This document shows positions 43,976 to 53,558 of a DNA stretch of 64,000 bases, in pieces (position 1 is the first letter of the stretch; the number at the start of each line of letters is the position of its first letter). The DNA comes from Halothiobacillus neapolitanus c2 (lineage in GTDB: Bacteria > Pseudomonadota > Gammaproteobacteria > Halothiobacillales > Halothiobacillaceae): the NCBI RefSeq assembly GCF_000024765.1, contig NC_013422.1, positions 1,011,501 through 1,075,500 of the forward strand, given 5' to 3'. Made by a program: the position numbers and the translations under genes. The notes under the pieces were generated by a model. It did no database searches. It was not told where the DNA came from and saw only the letters and a list, made by a program, of their open reading frames with translations.

Positions 43976-46217
43976 GATGTCGGATTTCGAAGACACTGCG
44001 TCGATTTGGCGTGCGTGCAAAGTCACCTGGTAATGTTTTTCTTGATAAGTCATTGATTCTGAATTCATCCAGCAATTTGGATGACAATGTAAAGCCTTTT
44101 AGATTATTTGAAAAGATTAAAGTGCCATCGTCACTTAAAAGGTGCATGCAGCTTCGCACGAGGAACTCATGGTCTCGCTGAATATCCAGTGTGTCCTGCA
44201 TGGCTTTTGAGTTGGAGAATGTCGGCGGGTCACAGAAAATGACATCGAATCGTTCGGGTTGATAGATCGCATTACTGCGTTGTTCGAGCCAGTCGAGCAC
44301 ATCGGCGCGAATCAGGCTGTGTTCCGTGCCTACCTTGAGATTGTTCAGGGTAAAGTTTCGTTCGGCCCAGTCGAGATAGGTGTTTGATAAATCGATCGAA
44401 ACGGTACGACTAGCACCTTGATGTGCGGCGCGGACCGATGCGGTTGCGGTATAGCAGAACAAATTAAGCAGTTTTTTCCCGCGAGACAGTTCCGCAACGC
44501 GGTCGCGTACCAAGCGGTGATCCAGAAACAGTCCGGTATCCAGATAGTCGGTGAGATTCACCCAGAGGCGGGTACTACCTTCGTGAACGACGCGTTCCAG
44601 GCGTTCCTGAGTGATCTTCTGATATTGTTCTGTGCCGGTCTGGCGTTTGCGTTGCCGCACGACGCTATGATTTTCAGCCAGACTGAGATTTTCCATGACT
44701 TGTTCGACAATGATCGATAAGCGCGCACGAGCGAGTTGCGGATCGATTTTGTTCGGTGCCCGGTATTCTTGTATGTCTGCCCAGGTTTCTCCGGCCTCAT
44801 CGCGATAGAGATCAACCGCGCAGTTGAAGTCCGGCAAATCGGCGTCATAGACGCGAAAACAGCACCAACCCTCACGTTCCGCCAGTTTCTTCAGGTGGCG
44901 GTAATTTTTTTGCAGGCGATTGGCAAAAGGCGCTGCATCGACCAGTGCTCTTGCCTGCTCGGCTGCGGCACATAACCGATTGGCCAGCCCGATCGGGCCG
45001 GGTGCTTCTCGTCGGGCCTTGCCATCGAAACTGCCGCGAATCATATCGATGGCGATACCACTTTGATCCATGGGGAATACGCGCTCGTAGCGCAGCGGCC
45101 AGTTTTGGCCTTCACCTTCCGGAAGTAAGAAGGCCCAATGCCAGCCATTGAAGCAGCGCTGCCACTGATCGGTAAGCGCCGACCAATCTGGTTCGCCTTC
45201 GTGATCACCACCGACATCGAGCCGATGACCATATGGCAGATTGCTCACTACAAGACCGTGTGATTTGCCCTCGAACTCGGGTGGGCAGGGGGCTTTCCAT
45301 GCATCTGCTTCACGGAAAACCATCAGATGATCAACACCCGCTCGTTCAGCATTGGCACGCGCTGCGGTGATCTGCTCGATATCGATGTCCTGTCCGATCA
45401 AGGTCAGCTTATCGACGCCCTTGGCCAGTTCGGGCGGATTGTCGAGTACCCGCTTTTGGGCTTGCTCCCGATGACCCAGCCAGCCAGTCGATCCGATTCG
45501 TTTGACGCGCAGATCTTGTGGCAAGCCCGTAAGGCGCAGGGCTGCTTCGATCAGCAGCGTGCCCGATCCGCACATCGGATCAAAAAGCGCGGCGCCAGTC
45601 TCGGTTTCGGATGCAACCAGTTGCGGCCAGCGTGCGCGCCACAACATGCCCGCGGCCAGTGTTTCCCGCAGCGGCGCCAGCCCGCCATCGGTACGATACC
45701 CACGCCGATGCAGCGAGCCGTTCGAGAGTTCAAGCGAGAGTGTGGTGTGTCCACTTGCCGTCAGGTGGCAATGCAAGCGAATGTCGGGTTGCTCGCTGTC
45801 GATGGTCGGCCGTGTGCCGGTTCGTTCACGAAACTGGTCGACAATCGCATCCTTGATGCGCGTGGCGACGAATCCTGTGTGACGAAGTGCATCGGTTGAG
45901 CCGGTCGCGCTGATGGTGAAATAGCCTTCCGCCGCCAGATGTTCTGCCCAGTCGATTTGTTGCACCAGTCGATAAAGTTCGTCCGCCGTGGCCGCTTGGC
46001 CTGTAATCAGGGTGAGGTAGACGTGCCCGGCAATCAGGCTATCGCATACAATGCGATAGGCTTGTTCGGGTGTGGCATCAAGCAGGACGCCGAAGGGGCG
46101 GTCAGATACTTTGGCATCGACCAGGCTGCGTATTTCTTCTGCCAGAGGCGCCTGCATATCCGGCGCGCTCACGACGGTGATCGGCCAGGATAGTGCAGAG
46201 GATGCTAAGTCGGTCAT
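43962..46217 (-). CDS. rlmL: Bifunctional 23S rRNA methyltransferase RlmKL
   Basis: A 751-residue fusion of two enzymes. The N-terminal half has a THUMP RNA-binding domain and the RlmL methyltransferase, with motif DPMCGSGTLLIEAA and catalytic SNLPYGHRL, for m2G2445. The C-terminal half is RlmK, with KLLNLFCYTATASVRAA and DVIFCDPPTFSNSK, for m7G2069. The fusion is the normal gammaproteobacterial form. Cytoplasmic, acts on the ribosome precursor. It is followed immediately by the NlpC/P60 gene. Confidence 0.96.
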   Translation of the reverse strand: MTDLASSALSWPITVVSAPDMQAPLAEEIRSLVDAKVSDRPFGVLLDATPEQAYRIVCDSLIAGHVYLTLITGQAATADELYRLVQQIDWAEHLAAEGYFTISATGSTDALRHTGFVATRIKDAIVDQFRERTGTRPTIDSEQPDIRLHCHLTASGHTTLSLELSNGSLHRRGYRTDGGLAPLRETLAAGMLWRARWPQLVASETETGAALFDPMCGSGTLLIEAALRLTGLPQDLRVKRIGSTGWLGHREQAQKRVLDNPPELAKGVDKLTLIGQDIDIEQITAARANAERAGVDHLMVFREADAWKAPCPPEFEGKSHGLVVSNLPYGHRLDVGGDHEGEPDWSALTDQWQRCFNGWHWAFLLPEGEGQNWPLRYERVFPMDQSGIAIDMIRGSFDGKARREAPGPIGLANRLCAAAEQARALVDAAPFANRLQKNYRHLKKLAEREGWCCFRVYDADLPDFNCAVDLYRDEAGETWADIQEYRAPNKIDPQLARARLSIIVEQVMENLSLAENHSVVRQRKRQTGTEQYQKITQERLERVVHEGSTRLWVNLTDYLDTGLFLDHRLVRDRVAELSRGKKLLNLFCYTATASVRAAHQGASRTVSIDLSNTYLDWAERNFTLNNLKVGTEHSLIRADVLDWLEQRSNAIYQPERFDVIFCDPPTFSNSKAMQDTLDIQRDHEFLVRSCMHLLSDDGTLIFSNNLKGFTLSSKLLDEFRINDLSRKTLPGDFARTPNRRSVFEIRHHDDT

Positions 46218-46361
46218 GATGTTCTCTCGATAATAATCGCGTGACTGTACCGGAAAAGTGAGTTTCCTGTTGCGTCATTTATGGGGTGGCATCACGTCTT
46301 GGCTGATAAACTGGCATTGAAATTCATGGGTTATCGGTTGTTTGAATAAGGACTTTTATAT

Positions 46362-46472
46362 GGGAAGCTCGAAAAACCCGTCATTCCCGCGCAGGCAGGC
46401 ATCCAGCGCCTTGATTTTTTCTGGGTTTCCGCTGTCGCGGGAACGACGAATCTCGGGTAGTTCGAGGTGCCC
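46362..46472 (+). repeat. dRS3-like dispersed repeat, copy C
   Basis: Left end GGGAAGCTCGAAAA, hairpin around TTCCCGCGCAGGCAGGCAT (degenerate), right end TTCGAGGTGCCC. Its right edge lies 2 bases before the ATG of the ABC ATPase gene, so the repeat may supply or disturb that gene's ribosome-binding region. Confidence 0.8.
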
Positions 46473-46474
46473 AT

Positions 46475-48169
46475 ATGTCGGTTGAGTCGATGCCGGACGT
46501 TCTTTCGGGTGATGCCACGAGTCCTGTTCATCATGATTCCCGCCTTGATTCCCGCCTTGATTCCACGGCGTTGCTGTCAATCCGCGATCTGACCGCCCAG
46601 TTCACGCCCGGTGATGAAATTCTCTCGTCGGTCAGTCTTGATGTGTTGCCCGGACAGCGAATGGCTCTGGTCGGAGAATCCGGTTCCGGGAAGACGATTA
46701 CTGCGCTCTCTGTCTTACGTTTATTGGATAATTTGCAGTACACGTCCGGGTCGATCACGTTCGATGGCCAGAATGTTCTGACCATGCCTCAGCATGCCTT
46801 GCGCCGCATTCGTGGACGTGAAATCAGCATGATTTTTCAGGAACCGATGACCGCTTTTAATCCCTTGAAAACCATTGGGGAGCAAATAGCCGAGGTCACG
46901 ATTGCGCATGAAGGGTTGACGAGGGCAGAGGCGCAACGCCGCGCCATCGAATGGCTTGAACGGGTACGCCTGCCCGATCCTGAACAACGGGCACGCGTGT
47001 TTCCACACCAGCTTTCAGGAGGGCAGCGACAACGGGCCATGATTGCGATGGCCCTGGTTTGTCGGCCTAAATTGCTGATTGCCGATGAACCAACAACGGC
47101 GCTGGATGTGACATTGCAGAGCCAGATGATGGATCTGCTGACCGAGCTTCAGCAGGAGATGGGCATGGCATTGCTGCTGATTACGCACGATCTGAATCTC
47201 GTTCGACGTTATGCCGATGCGGTTGCTGTGATGAAGCAAGGTCGGATCGTCGAACGCGGTGAAGTCGGTGAGATCTTTTTATCGCCTTGGCATCCTTATA
47301 CCCAGCAATTGCTGGCGGCAACGCCGCAACCTGAACCTTTGCCGGTCATTTCCATGAATGCCCCTGAGGTGCTCGGCGCGAATGATCTCAATGTTGAATT
47401 CAAGCAGCCTCGCCAATTCGCTCCGGGTGAGCGTCGTTATTGGTGGCTGTCCAGTTCGGTCCCATTCCAGGCTTTATCTCATATTGATATCTCCGTATCG
47501 GCAGGGGAAACCTTGGGTGTGATCGGAGAATCGGGCTCGGGGAAAAGCACGTTGGCGCTGGCACTGTTGCGCCTGATTCATTCAAGGGGAAACATTCTGC
47601 TTGAGGGCAGGGCAGTTGAACATCTGAGTGAATCTGAGTTTCGCCCGCTGCGCCGCCATATCCAGATCGTTTTTCAGGATCCGTTTGGTTCCTTATCACC
47701 GCGGATGACCATTGGCGAATTGGTTGGCGAGGGTTTGCGCGTACACGAGCCTCGTTTGGCCAAGAACGAATATGCGGCTCGGGTGCAGGAGGCGATGGCC
47801 TCTGTCGGACTGGGTGGTGTGAGCCTGCACCGTTATCCGCATGAATTTTCGGGCGGGCAGCGCCAACGGATTGCCATTGCTCGTGCCTTGATTCTCAGGC
47901 CGCGAATTCTGATCCTCGATGAACCGACCAGTGCGCTGGATGCGACCGTGCAGAAACAGATTCTGGCTCTGCTGCGCACGTTGCAAGAGGAGCTCGGACT
48001 CACTTATGTGTTCATTACCCACGACTTGCGGGTTGTACGGGCCATGGCCCATCGCGTGATGGTTCTGTACCGGGGTGCCGTTGTCGAAACAGGCGCGACT
48101 GCGACGGTGTTTGAATCGCCGAGTCATGCCTATACACGACAACTGATCGCCAGTGTGATTGATCAATAA
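46475..48169 (+). CDS. yejF: Duplicated ABC transporter ATPase, YejF type (peptide/microcin uptake)
   Basis: A 564-residue protein with two ATP-binding cassettes. First: Walker A GESGSGKTITAL, signature LSGGQRQRAMIA, Walker B LLIADEPTTALD. Second: GESGSGKSTLAL, FSGGQRQRIAIA and ILILDEPTSALD. This matches YejF, the energy unit of an oligopeptide importer. Permeases and the binding protein are not adjacent, so this is an orphan ATPase or a split operon. The start could be the ATG at 46475 or 46490; the presence of a repeat just upstream leaves no clear ribosome-binding site for the first. Confidence 0.93.
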   Translation: MSVESMPDVLSGDATSPVHHDSRLDSRLDSTALLSIRDLTAQFTPGDEILSSVSLDVLPGQRMALVGESGSGKTITALSVLRLLDNLQYTSGSITFDGQNVLTMPQHALRRIRGREISMIFQEPMTAFNPLKTIGEQIAEVTIAHEGLTRAEAQRRAIEWLERVRLPDPEQRARVFPHQLSGGQRQRAMIAMALVCRPKLLIADEPTTALDVTLQSQMMDLLTELQQEMGMALLLITHDLNLVRRYADAVAVMKQGRIVERGEVGEIFLSPWHPYTQQLLAATPQPEPLPVISMNAPEVLGANDLNVEFKQPRQFAPGERRYWWLSSSVPFQALSHIDISVSAGETLGVIGESGSGKSTLALALLRLIHSRGNILLEGRAVEHLSESEFRPLRRHIQIVFQDPFGSLSPRMTIGELVGEGLRVHEPRLAKNEYAARVQEAMASVGLGGVSLHRYPHEFSGGQRQRIAIARALILRPRILILDEPTSALDATVQKQILALLRTLQEELGLTYVFITHDLRVVRAMAHRVMVLYRGAVVETGATATVFESPSHAYTRQLIASVIDQ

Positions 48170-48173
48170 ATAA

Positions 48174-48197
48174 AAAACGCCGACTGTGCGGCGTTTT
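48174..48197. terminator. Bidirectional intrinsic terminator
   Basis: AAAACGCCG (48174-48182) pairs with CGGCGTTTT (48189-48197). It separates the rightward ABC gene from the leftward fabB and has T-runs for both directions. Confidence 0.85.
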
Positions 48198-48220
48198 CTC
48201 GTGAGCAACGAATGCTTTTG

Positions 48221-49438
48221 TTAGCCCTGATAGCGGCGCATTACCAATGAGGCATTCGTTCCGCCAAAACCAAAGCTGTTCGACAAAACAGTATCGATTT
48301 TGACGTTTTCCAGCATTTCCGTCAGCAGGTTCACACCTTCTGCCTTCGGGTCGATTTCATTGAGGTTGGCCGAGGCCGCAATGAACCGGTTCTGCATCAT
48401 TAGCAGTGAGTAGATTGCTTCCTGTGAGCCAGCCGCACCTAAAGAGTGCCCCGTAAGTGATTTGGTTGAGGTGATAAAGGGTTTGTGGTCGGTGAAAATC
48501 TTCGCCAGTGATTCCAGTTCGCGCATGTCACCTGCGGGCGTGCTGGTGCCGTGTGTGTTGACGTAATCAATCGGCGTGTCCACCGTGGCCAGTGCTTGCT
48601 TCATGCAACGCAACGCACCTTCGCCAGACGGCTGAACCATATCGTAACCATCCGATGTGGCACCATACCCCACGACTTCCGCCAGGATATTCGCGCCACG
48701 GGCTAACGCGTGTTCGAGTTCTTCCAGAACCACCACGCCACCGCCGCCGGAGATGACAAAACCATCGCGGGTGGCGTCGAAGGGGCGAGAAGCGGTGTGC
48801 GGCGTATCGTTATATTTGGACGATAACGCACCCATGGCATCGAACATCGCCGTTTGAGACCAGTGCAATTCTTCACCGCCGCCCGCGAAGACTATGTCCT
48901 GCTTGCCAAACTGAATTTGCTCAACCCCGGAGCCGATGCAGTGTGCAGAGGTAGCGCAGGCCGAGCTGATTGAAAAATTGATGCCTTTGATCCCGAATGG
49001 CGTGGCCAGACAGGCGGACGTGGTTGAGCCCATTGTGCGTGTGACCATGTAAGGACCCACGCGTTTCACACCCTTCTCGCGCACAATATCGGCTGTTTCA
49101 ACGATATTTTCACACGAAGAGCCACCCGAGCCGACAATCAATCCTGTGCGTGGATTGGAGACTTGCTCCGGGGTCAGCCCGGATTGCTCAATGGCTTCCT
49201 TCATGGAGAGATACGTATAAGCTGCCGCCGAACCCATGAAACGAAAAAGCTTGCGATCAATGTGATCTTCAGGATTGATCTTCAATGTTCCGGCAACATG
49301 CGAGCGGAAACCCCGTTCGACTTGCTCTGGGTTGATTTCGATACCTGAACGACCATTCATCAATGAGTCGAGTACTTCTTTCTGGTTGTTTCCAATGCTG
49401 GAAACAATCCCCATGCCTGTAATAACGACGCGGCGCAT
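48221..49438 (-). CDS. fabB: 3-oxoacyl-ACP synthase I
   Basis: A 405-residue condensing enzyme for unsaturated fatty acid elongation. Catalytic Cys161 is in [12 protein letters not shown], with histidines in [11 protein letters not shown] and [10 protein letters not shown]. Length and order with fabA match the classic gammaproteobacterial anaerobic unsaturated-fatty-acid pair. It lies 6 bases after fabA and is clearly cotranscribed. It is distinct from the FabY-type enzyme in the island. Confidence 0.97.
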   Translation of the reverse strand: MRRVVITGMGIVSSIGNNQKEVLDSLMNGRSGIEINPEQVERGFRSHVAGTLKINPEDHIDRKLFRFMGSAAAYTYLSMKEAIEQSGLTPEQVSNPRTGLIVGSGGSSCENIVETADIVREKGVKRVGPYMVTRTMGSTTSACLATPFGIKGINFSISSACATSAHCIGSGVEQIQFGKQDIVFAGGGEELHWSQTAMFDAMGALSSKYNDTPHTASRPFDATRDGFVISGGGGVVVLEELEHALARGANILAEVVGYGATSDGYDMVQPSGEGALRCMKQALATVDTPIDYVNTHGTSTPAGDMRELESLAKIFTDHKPFITSTKSLTGHSLGAAGSQEAIYSLLMMQNRFIAASANLNEIDPKAEGVNLLTEMLENVKIDTVLSNSFGFGGTNASLVMRRYQG

Positions 49439-49444
49439 GATGGT

Positions 49445-49963
49445 TTACTCCGACAATGCTTGTGTATTGGTAAACAGACCAACGCGAAGATCCTTAGCCT
49501 CGTAGATGATTTTACCATCGACGGACATTTGGGCATCAGCAATCCCCATGGTCAGTTTGCGCATGATAATTCGTTTGATGTCTACCTGATAAATGATCTT
49601 CTTGTTATCGGGCAGAACTTGTCCTGAAAATTTGACATCACCCACACCCAGTGCTCGGCCATGGCCTTTGCCGCCGCTCCAGCCTAGATAGAAGCCAACC
49701 AGCTGCCACATGGCATCGAGGCCAAGGCAACCGGGCATGACGGGGTCACCTTCAAAATGGCAGCCGAAGAACCACAATTCTGGGTTGATCGAAAGTTCTG
49801 CGATCATCTCGCCTTTCCCAAATTTCCCGCCGTCCTTTGCAATCCGATCAATGCGATCAAACATGAGCATCGGTGGAAGCGGCAACTGAGCGTTGCCCTC
49901 GCCAAACATTTCGCCCTTGGCGCAGCGGATCAGGTCATCAAATTCAAAGCTGGACTGTGTCAT
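49445..49963 (-). CDS. fabA: 3-hydroxydecanoyl-ACP dehydratase/isomerase
   Basis: A 172-residue hot-dog enzyme that both dehydrates and isomerises the 10-carbon chain. Active-site residues H69 ([12 protein letters not shown]) and D83 (LGLDAMWQ) match E. coli H70 and D84. It is first in the fabA-fabB operon. Confidence 0.97.
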   Translation of the reverse strand: MTQSSFEFDDLIRCAKGEMFGEGNAQLPLPPMLMFDRIDRIAKDGGKFGKGEMIAELSINPELWFFGCHFEGDPVMPGCLGLDAMWQLVGFYLGWSGGKGHGRALGVGDVKFSGQVLPDNKKIIYQVDIKRIIMRKLTMGIADAQMSVDGKIIYEAKDLRVGLFTNTQALSE

Positions 49964-50038
49964 GTTTACTCGAACTAAGTTATGCGCAAAGGGTGAATAT
50001 TACCCGAAATCAGGTTCTTTTTTCCGGGTTTTACCGAT

Positions 50039-50148
50039 GGGTACCTCGAAATACCCGAGATTCGTCGTTCCCGCGAAAACGGGAACCCAGAAAAATCAAG
50101 GCGCTGAATTCCCGTCTACGCGAGAATGATGGGCTTCTCGAGCTTCCC
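50039..50148 (-). repeat. dRS3-like dispersed repeat, copy D (inverted)
   Basis: Opposite orientation to copies A-C. Left end GGGTACCTCGAA, right end CTCGAGCTTCCC, with GTTCCCGCGAAAACGGGAAC and ATTCCCGTCTACGCGAGAAT inside. It lies upstream of fabA and may overlap its promoter region. Confidence 0.8.
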
Positions 50149-50241
50149 CGATTCAAGGCCGTGACAGAGTGAAAACGCGAGATGCCTTGGCAGTCTCGGA
50201 TACTTTTCTTGATGGCATCATTGGCGTTTTAGTTCTGCTTG

Positions 50242-50628
50242 TTAAGGCTGCTTTTTGCTCGGGAAAGCGACTTGCAGTCCCCAGGTTATCCAACCGAGCA
50301 TCAATAGAGCGCCGCCGATGGGTGTCAGCAGACCGGGAAAGGTGATCGTGGTGAAGACCAATGCGTACAGGCTACCAACGAACAGAACGGTGCCCGTCAA
50401 AAAGAATATACCTGTGAAATTGTAGTGATTCGGGTTTTGAGCCAACCAGAGCCCGAACTGAATCATTGCAAGGCTGTGAATTAAATGGAACAAGCTGGCA
50501 GTAGAAAGAATATGTTGCAAAAACGGCGTTGTAGGCGCCATCGGGCCATGTGCACCTGCAGCGGCCAAGATCACAGCCAGCAGCGCGTTCACAATACCCA
50601 GAAAGAGCCAGATTCTCGGTGCGGTCAC
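50242..50628 (-). CDS. DUF423 membrane protein
   Basis: A 128-residue protein with four hydrophobic segments (for example FLGIVNALLAVILAAAGAHG, FFLTGTVLFVGSLYALVF, LLTPIGGALLMLGWITWGLQ). AAAGAHG and SGSIYALVF-like patterns are typical of the DUF423/YgdD family of inner-membrane proteins of unknown role. It sits downstream of bamE on the same strand with a 32-base gap. Confidence 0.88.
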   Translation of the reverse strand: MTAPRIWLFLGIVNALLAVILAAAGAHGPMAPTTPFLQHILSTASLFHLIHSLAMIQFGLWLAQNPNHYNFTGIFFLTGTVLFVGSLYALVFTTITFPGLLTPIGGALLMLGWITWGLQVAFPSKKQP

Positions 50629-50660
50629 GATACTTCCCGTAAATGTCTGGAGGCGGGTGC

Positions 50661-51233
50661 TTACTGAGAAAGAGCAGGGGCGGTCGGTTCCAATGGGGCG
50701 CCGCCGCCTAATGCCGGGTTCGATGTGGCTGGAGCCGTCAACGAATAGGGGCTAGGCGCAGCACTGCTGTTCGATTCTGTATCCGGCACTGCGAGCGCTT
50801 TATCATCTGGCTGCTTGGGGTTGCGCAAGGCTTCTGGAATGTCTTGCGCCGGTGCTTGCGACAACGGATCGCCGCTCTGTTCGATTTTTGCTACCCGACC
50901 ATCAGCGTCGTACAAGATGACCAAAACATGCTGAAATGCTTTCCTCTTGCCACGTTTGTCGTAAAAGACATAGGTTTCACGCTGGTTGCGGTGGAAGATG
51001 TCCCGCAATGCGGGCGTGCCGAGAATCTGATTGACTTCAGCGGCGCTCATGCCGATCTGAATCTTGGCGACTTGCTCCGGCTCAATAATATTGCCCTGAG
51101 CGATATCCGGTTGATATATCTTGATAAAACTGGGTACGTATACCGAGGTGCAGCCAACCAGAGAGAAGGTAAGCAATGCCAAGATTGGTATGGCGCGCAG
51201 AGCACGGCCGGTGGTCAATTGTGTTTGTTGCAT
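50661..51233 (-). CDS. bamE: Outer-membrane assembly lipoprotein BamE
   Basis: A 190-residue lipoprotein. The lipobox is LVGC with acyl Cys28. The SmpA/OmlA domain follows: QVAKIQIGMSAAEVNQILGTP, then YVFYDKRGKRKAFQHVLVIL. It stabilises the BAM complex that inserts outer-membrane proteins. A Pro/Ala/Ser-rich tail of about 70 residues after the domain is longer than in E. coli BamE (113 residues). It is divergent from fur, the common gammaproteobacterial arrangement. Confidence 0.94.
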   Translation of the reverse strand: MQQTQLTTGRALRAIPILALLTFSLVGCTSVYVPSFIKIYQPDIAQGNIIEPEQVAKIQIGMSAAEVNQILGTPALRDIFHRNQRETYVFYDKRGKRKAFQHVLVILYDADGRVAKIEQSGDPLSQAPAQDIPEALRNPKQPDDKALAVPDTESNSSAAPSPYSLTAPATSNPALGGGAPLEPTAPALSQ

Positions 51234-51412
51234 GTGTTTTTAACGTTTGGTTCTTACAATAGTCCGGCAATCATACGCAAGTACAGGGCGTTTGTTCTAG
51301 ATGTTCGCTGAGAATAATTGGATGTATTGGTCCAAACAAGCGTGTGATCTGGAGAATCGGGTACAATCACCACTGGTATTGACAAGTATTTTTTCCGGGG
51401 CAGAGGTGTATT

Positions 51413-51832
51413 TTGGAACAAAACGATCTGAAGAAAGCAGGGCTCAAGGTCACTTTGCCCCGCGTTAAGATTCTGGAAATCATCGAAAGCAATCCGGATT
51501 GGCACATGAGTGCCGAGGACGTGTACAAGGAGCTACTGAACCGTGGTGAAGATATTGGTTTGGCTACCGTATACAGAGTCCTGACCCAATTCGAAGGCGC
51601 GGATATTCTCAAGCGACACCAGTTCGAAGGCGGAAAATCGGTATTCGAGCTGATTTCCAAGGGTGATCACGATCATCTGGTTTGTATCAAAACCGGGTCG
51701 GTTGAAGAATTTCATGATCCAATCATTCAGGAACGCATTGCCGCTATTGCGGAGCAATATGACTTTGATCTGACTGATTATTCTTTGGTCATTTATGGCA
51801 TCAGTGGCGCAGCGCGCGTAAAGAAGAAGTAG
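51413..51832 (+). CDS. fur: Ferric uptake regulator
   Basis: A 139-residue iron-sensing repressor from a TTG codon with AGAGG 6 bases upstream. The winged helix region reads AGLKVTLPRVKILEII and GLATVYRVLTQF. The metal-binding HDHLVC is present, but the second Cys of the CxxC pair is replaced by Thr (CIKTGSVEEF), as in Pseudomonas Fur. It would repress iron-uptake genes when Fe(II) is plentiful. Confidence 0.95.
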   Translation: MEQNDLKKAGLKVTLPRVKILEIIESNPDWHMSAEDVYKELLNRGEDIGLATVYRVLTQFEGADILKRHQFEGGKSVFELISKGDHDHLVCIKTGSVEEFHDPIIQERIAAIAEQYDFDLTDYSLVIYGISGAARVKKK

Positions 51833-51888
51833 TCAGGGCCCGGTGTGGGGCCTGATATTTCTACCGGTTCCTCGGCATTTGATAGAAG

Positions 51889-51927
51889 GGGCATCATGCT
51901 CGCCTGACGAGCGCATGATGCCCTTTT
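51889..51927 (+). terminator. Intrinsic terminator of fur
   Basis: GGGCATCATGC (51889-51899) pairs perfectly with GCATGATGCCC (51913-51923), followed by four T. It lies 57 bases after the fur stop. Confidence 0.85.
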
Positions 51928-51945
51928 AATTGCCTACTAACTTGG

Positions 51946-52087
51946 GGGCACCTCGAAAACCTACTGCGCGACCCGATTGCTGCGTTGGGCGGTGCTCGCT
52001 CCCTCGCCTATCTATTTGATATATCTCGGTCGCTGCGCTCCGGCCGCCTTGCACTCGGGCCGCTCGTGACGGTTTTTCGAGGTGCCC
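51946..52087. repeat. 142-base MITE-like element with perfect 14-base inverted ends
   Basis: Bounded by GGGCACCTCGAAAA and TTTTCGAGGTGCCC. The middle (including GCTGCGTTGGGCGGTGCTCGC and a second GC-rich arm) differs from the dRS3-like copies, but the ends are the same family as in copies C and D. No coding potential. It looks like a non-autonomous transposable element. Confidence 0.75.
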
Positions 52088-52092
52088 TTGGC

Positions 52093-52725
52093 CTAGAACG
52101 GCAGGTAGGATTTGTCACGTGTGAATTGCATATAGCCAACCGAGGCGCCTAATCTTAAGCCCACGCCGACTCGGATGGGGGCGACCACAATATCCTGCGA
52201 ACGCAGATAATCCATGCCCAATCCGCCCACAAAATATAGTGAACCGTTGACACCCGCGAACCGCTGGAAGATCAGGTCGGTTTGTGGAAGGTTGTATACA
52301 AGGATGAACACCTTGCCGGCATCTCCGCCAAAATCCCAGCCCACGGAAGGGCCTTGCCAATAGACTAACGTGCGTTGTCCTGATTTGGTTACCAGCTCGC
52401 CTTTACCGTAACGTACGCCCAAAACGATTGCGCCGCCGGCTTCTTCGCCTTCGATATATGCATTCGGTCGTCCATAGTCGGCAAATGCCTTGTCCATGAG
52501 TTTGGCAATCGTTTCCGCCGAGCCACCGAGAAAGTTCACTGCTTCATTCGTGGTTTCATATTCGTTGTAGCTGTTGTCGTTGTTTGCAGCGGTGTTTGTT
52601 TGAGCTCCCACAGTCGCATTAGATGCAGGTGGGTTATTGGCGCAACCGGATAAAGTGCCGGTCATCAGCGCAAGGCTGACACCGACTACCAGGGATTTAA
52701 AAAGATGGCTATTGATCAGGTGCAT
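52093..52725 (-). CDS. DUF1134 (EipA/YSC84-like) lipoprotein
   Basis: A 210-residue envelope protein. I choose the ATG at 52725, which has GGAGG 7 bases upstream and a TATAAT promoter element at 52752-52757 on the minus strand. The signal segment VVGVSLALMTGTLSGC ends in a lipobox. The rest is a DUF1134/YSC84-type beta domain (AYIEGEEAGGAIVLGVRYGK, VYWQGPSVGWDFGGDAGK). The Brucella relative EipA is a periplasmic cell-envelope integrity factor; the role here is inferred. Confidence 0.8.
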   Translation of the reverse strand: MHLINSHLFKSLVVGVSLALMTGTLSGCANNPPASNATVGAQTNTAANNDNSYNEYETTNEAVNFLGGSAETIAKLMDKAFADYGRPNAYIEGEEAGGAIVLGVRYGKGELVTKSGQRTLVYWQGPSVGWDFGGDAGKVFILVYNLPQTDLIFQRFAGVNGSLYFVGGLGMDYLRSQDIVVAPIRVGVGLRLGASVGYMQFTRDKSYLPF

Positions 52726-52751
52726 GTCGATTCCTCCGAATGTCACGTTAG

Positions 52752-52757
52752 ATTATA
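52752..52757 (-). promoter_or_regulatory. -10 element of the DUF1134 gene
   Basis: A perfect TATAAT on the minus strand, about 27 bases upstream of the chosen start codon. No good -35 hexamer is visible at the usual distance. Confidence 0.5.
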
Positions 52758-53164
52758 CGGGATGGTGGGGCCGCGTCTGATTTTATCATCGGGTGAGCAC
52801 CTCATTAATGCACCGTCTGATTTCGGCAAAACACGAAGCGGGCGAAAACTCGTTCTCAATCGCTCATCGCTTATCTTTTTGATGGGTTTCGTAGGGCGCC
52901 GTACCCATTTGCACGCAAACAAGTCTCCGAGAGATTGGCGTCAGTACGTAACAGTTTTTCGAAGCGAGCCTTAGATACTGCGCGGAGCATTTTTCGTGCG
53001 CCAATGGCGGCGAAGGCGCTTTTTTGGTGCAATTGTAAACAGTCTAATCGCTTTGAATGTATTTCATTTCATATCAATCAATAGGATGGATTTATTGGCT
53101 CATAGTTTGCTTTGGCTTTCGCCTTGAGTTCGAACATGACAAGACACCAATATGAGGAGGACGA
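52758..53164. other. Gap with a rightward terminator
   Basis: No convincing protein gene. A rightward intrinsic terminator (GCGCC...GGCGC then TTTTTT) at 52998-53025 has no obvious gene upstream, so a small RNA is possible. The promoter of the following gene should also be here. Confidence 0.45.
52998..53025 (+). terminator. Orphan intrinsic terminator
   Basis: GCGCC at 52998-53002 pairs with GGCGC at 53015-53019 and six T follow. The gene it ends is not obvious; see the gap entry. Confidence 0.6.
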
Positions 53165-53464
53165 ATGGAAGCCGAGTTAATGCAAATGATGGCGCGCTTC
53201 AAGCTCAAATTGTTGCGTGTGTTGAGCGTCAAGGTGGATACCTATCGGTTTTTGGCTGACAAAGAATATGCGATGGCTATTTTAAAAACAGCCGATCAGT
53301 CCGAGGACGAAGATTTGCTCGTGCTGTCCATGCAGGTTTCGGATTATCTCGGCCTTCTTGAGACGCCCGAAATCCCCGAGCCAGCAAATAAGCCCAAGTC
53401 AAAGCCTGGCAAAGCCCCTGATGAAGAGAAAAAAGATCGTTATCTTTTCGGTGCGCGCGGCTAG
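53165..53464 (+). CDS. Small conserved-looking hypothetical protein
   Basis: Ninety-nine residues with a very good ribosome-binding site (AGGAGGACGA before ATG). The N-terminal part is helical (MARFKLKLLRVLSVKVDTYRF), then an acidic stretch, then a Pro/Lys-rich tail (PEPANKPKSKPGKAP). No membrane segments or known domain. It lies 95 bases before dcd on the same strand. Confidence 0.7.
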   Translation: MEAELMQMMARFKLKLLRVLSVKVDTYRFLADKEYAMAILKTADQSEDEDLLVLSMQVSDYLGLLETPEIPEPANKPKSKPGKAPDEEKKDRYLFGARG

Positions 53465-53558
53465 CCTGGCCGAGTGCATATAAGCGATCTGACTGGACAA
53501 GGCTCGCCGTCGCCACCAAAATGCGCCTGCATTGCAATGGATGACGGGGATAGGTGGC

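Noticed and set aside
46331-46580. Antisense frames with Arg/Lys and AGMTG-type peptide
   Set aside because: They are translations of the dRS3-like repeat, as seen in many genomes, not genes.
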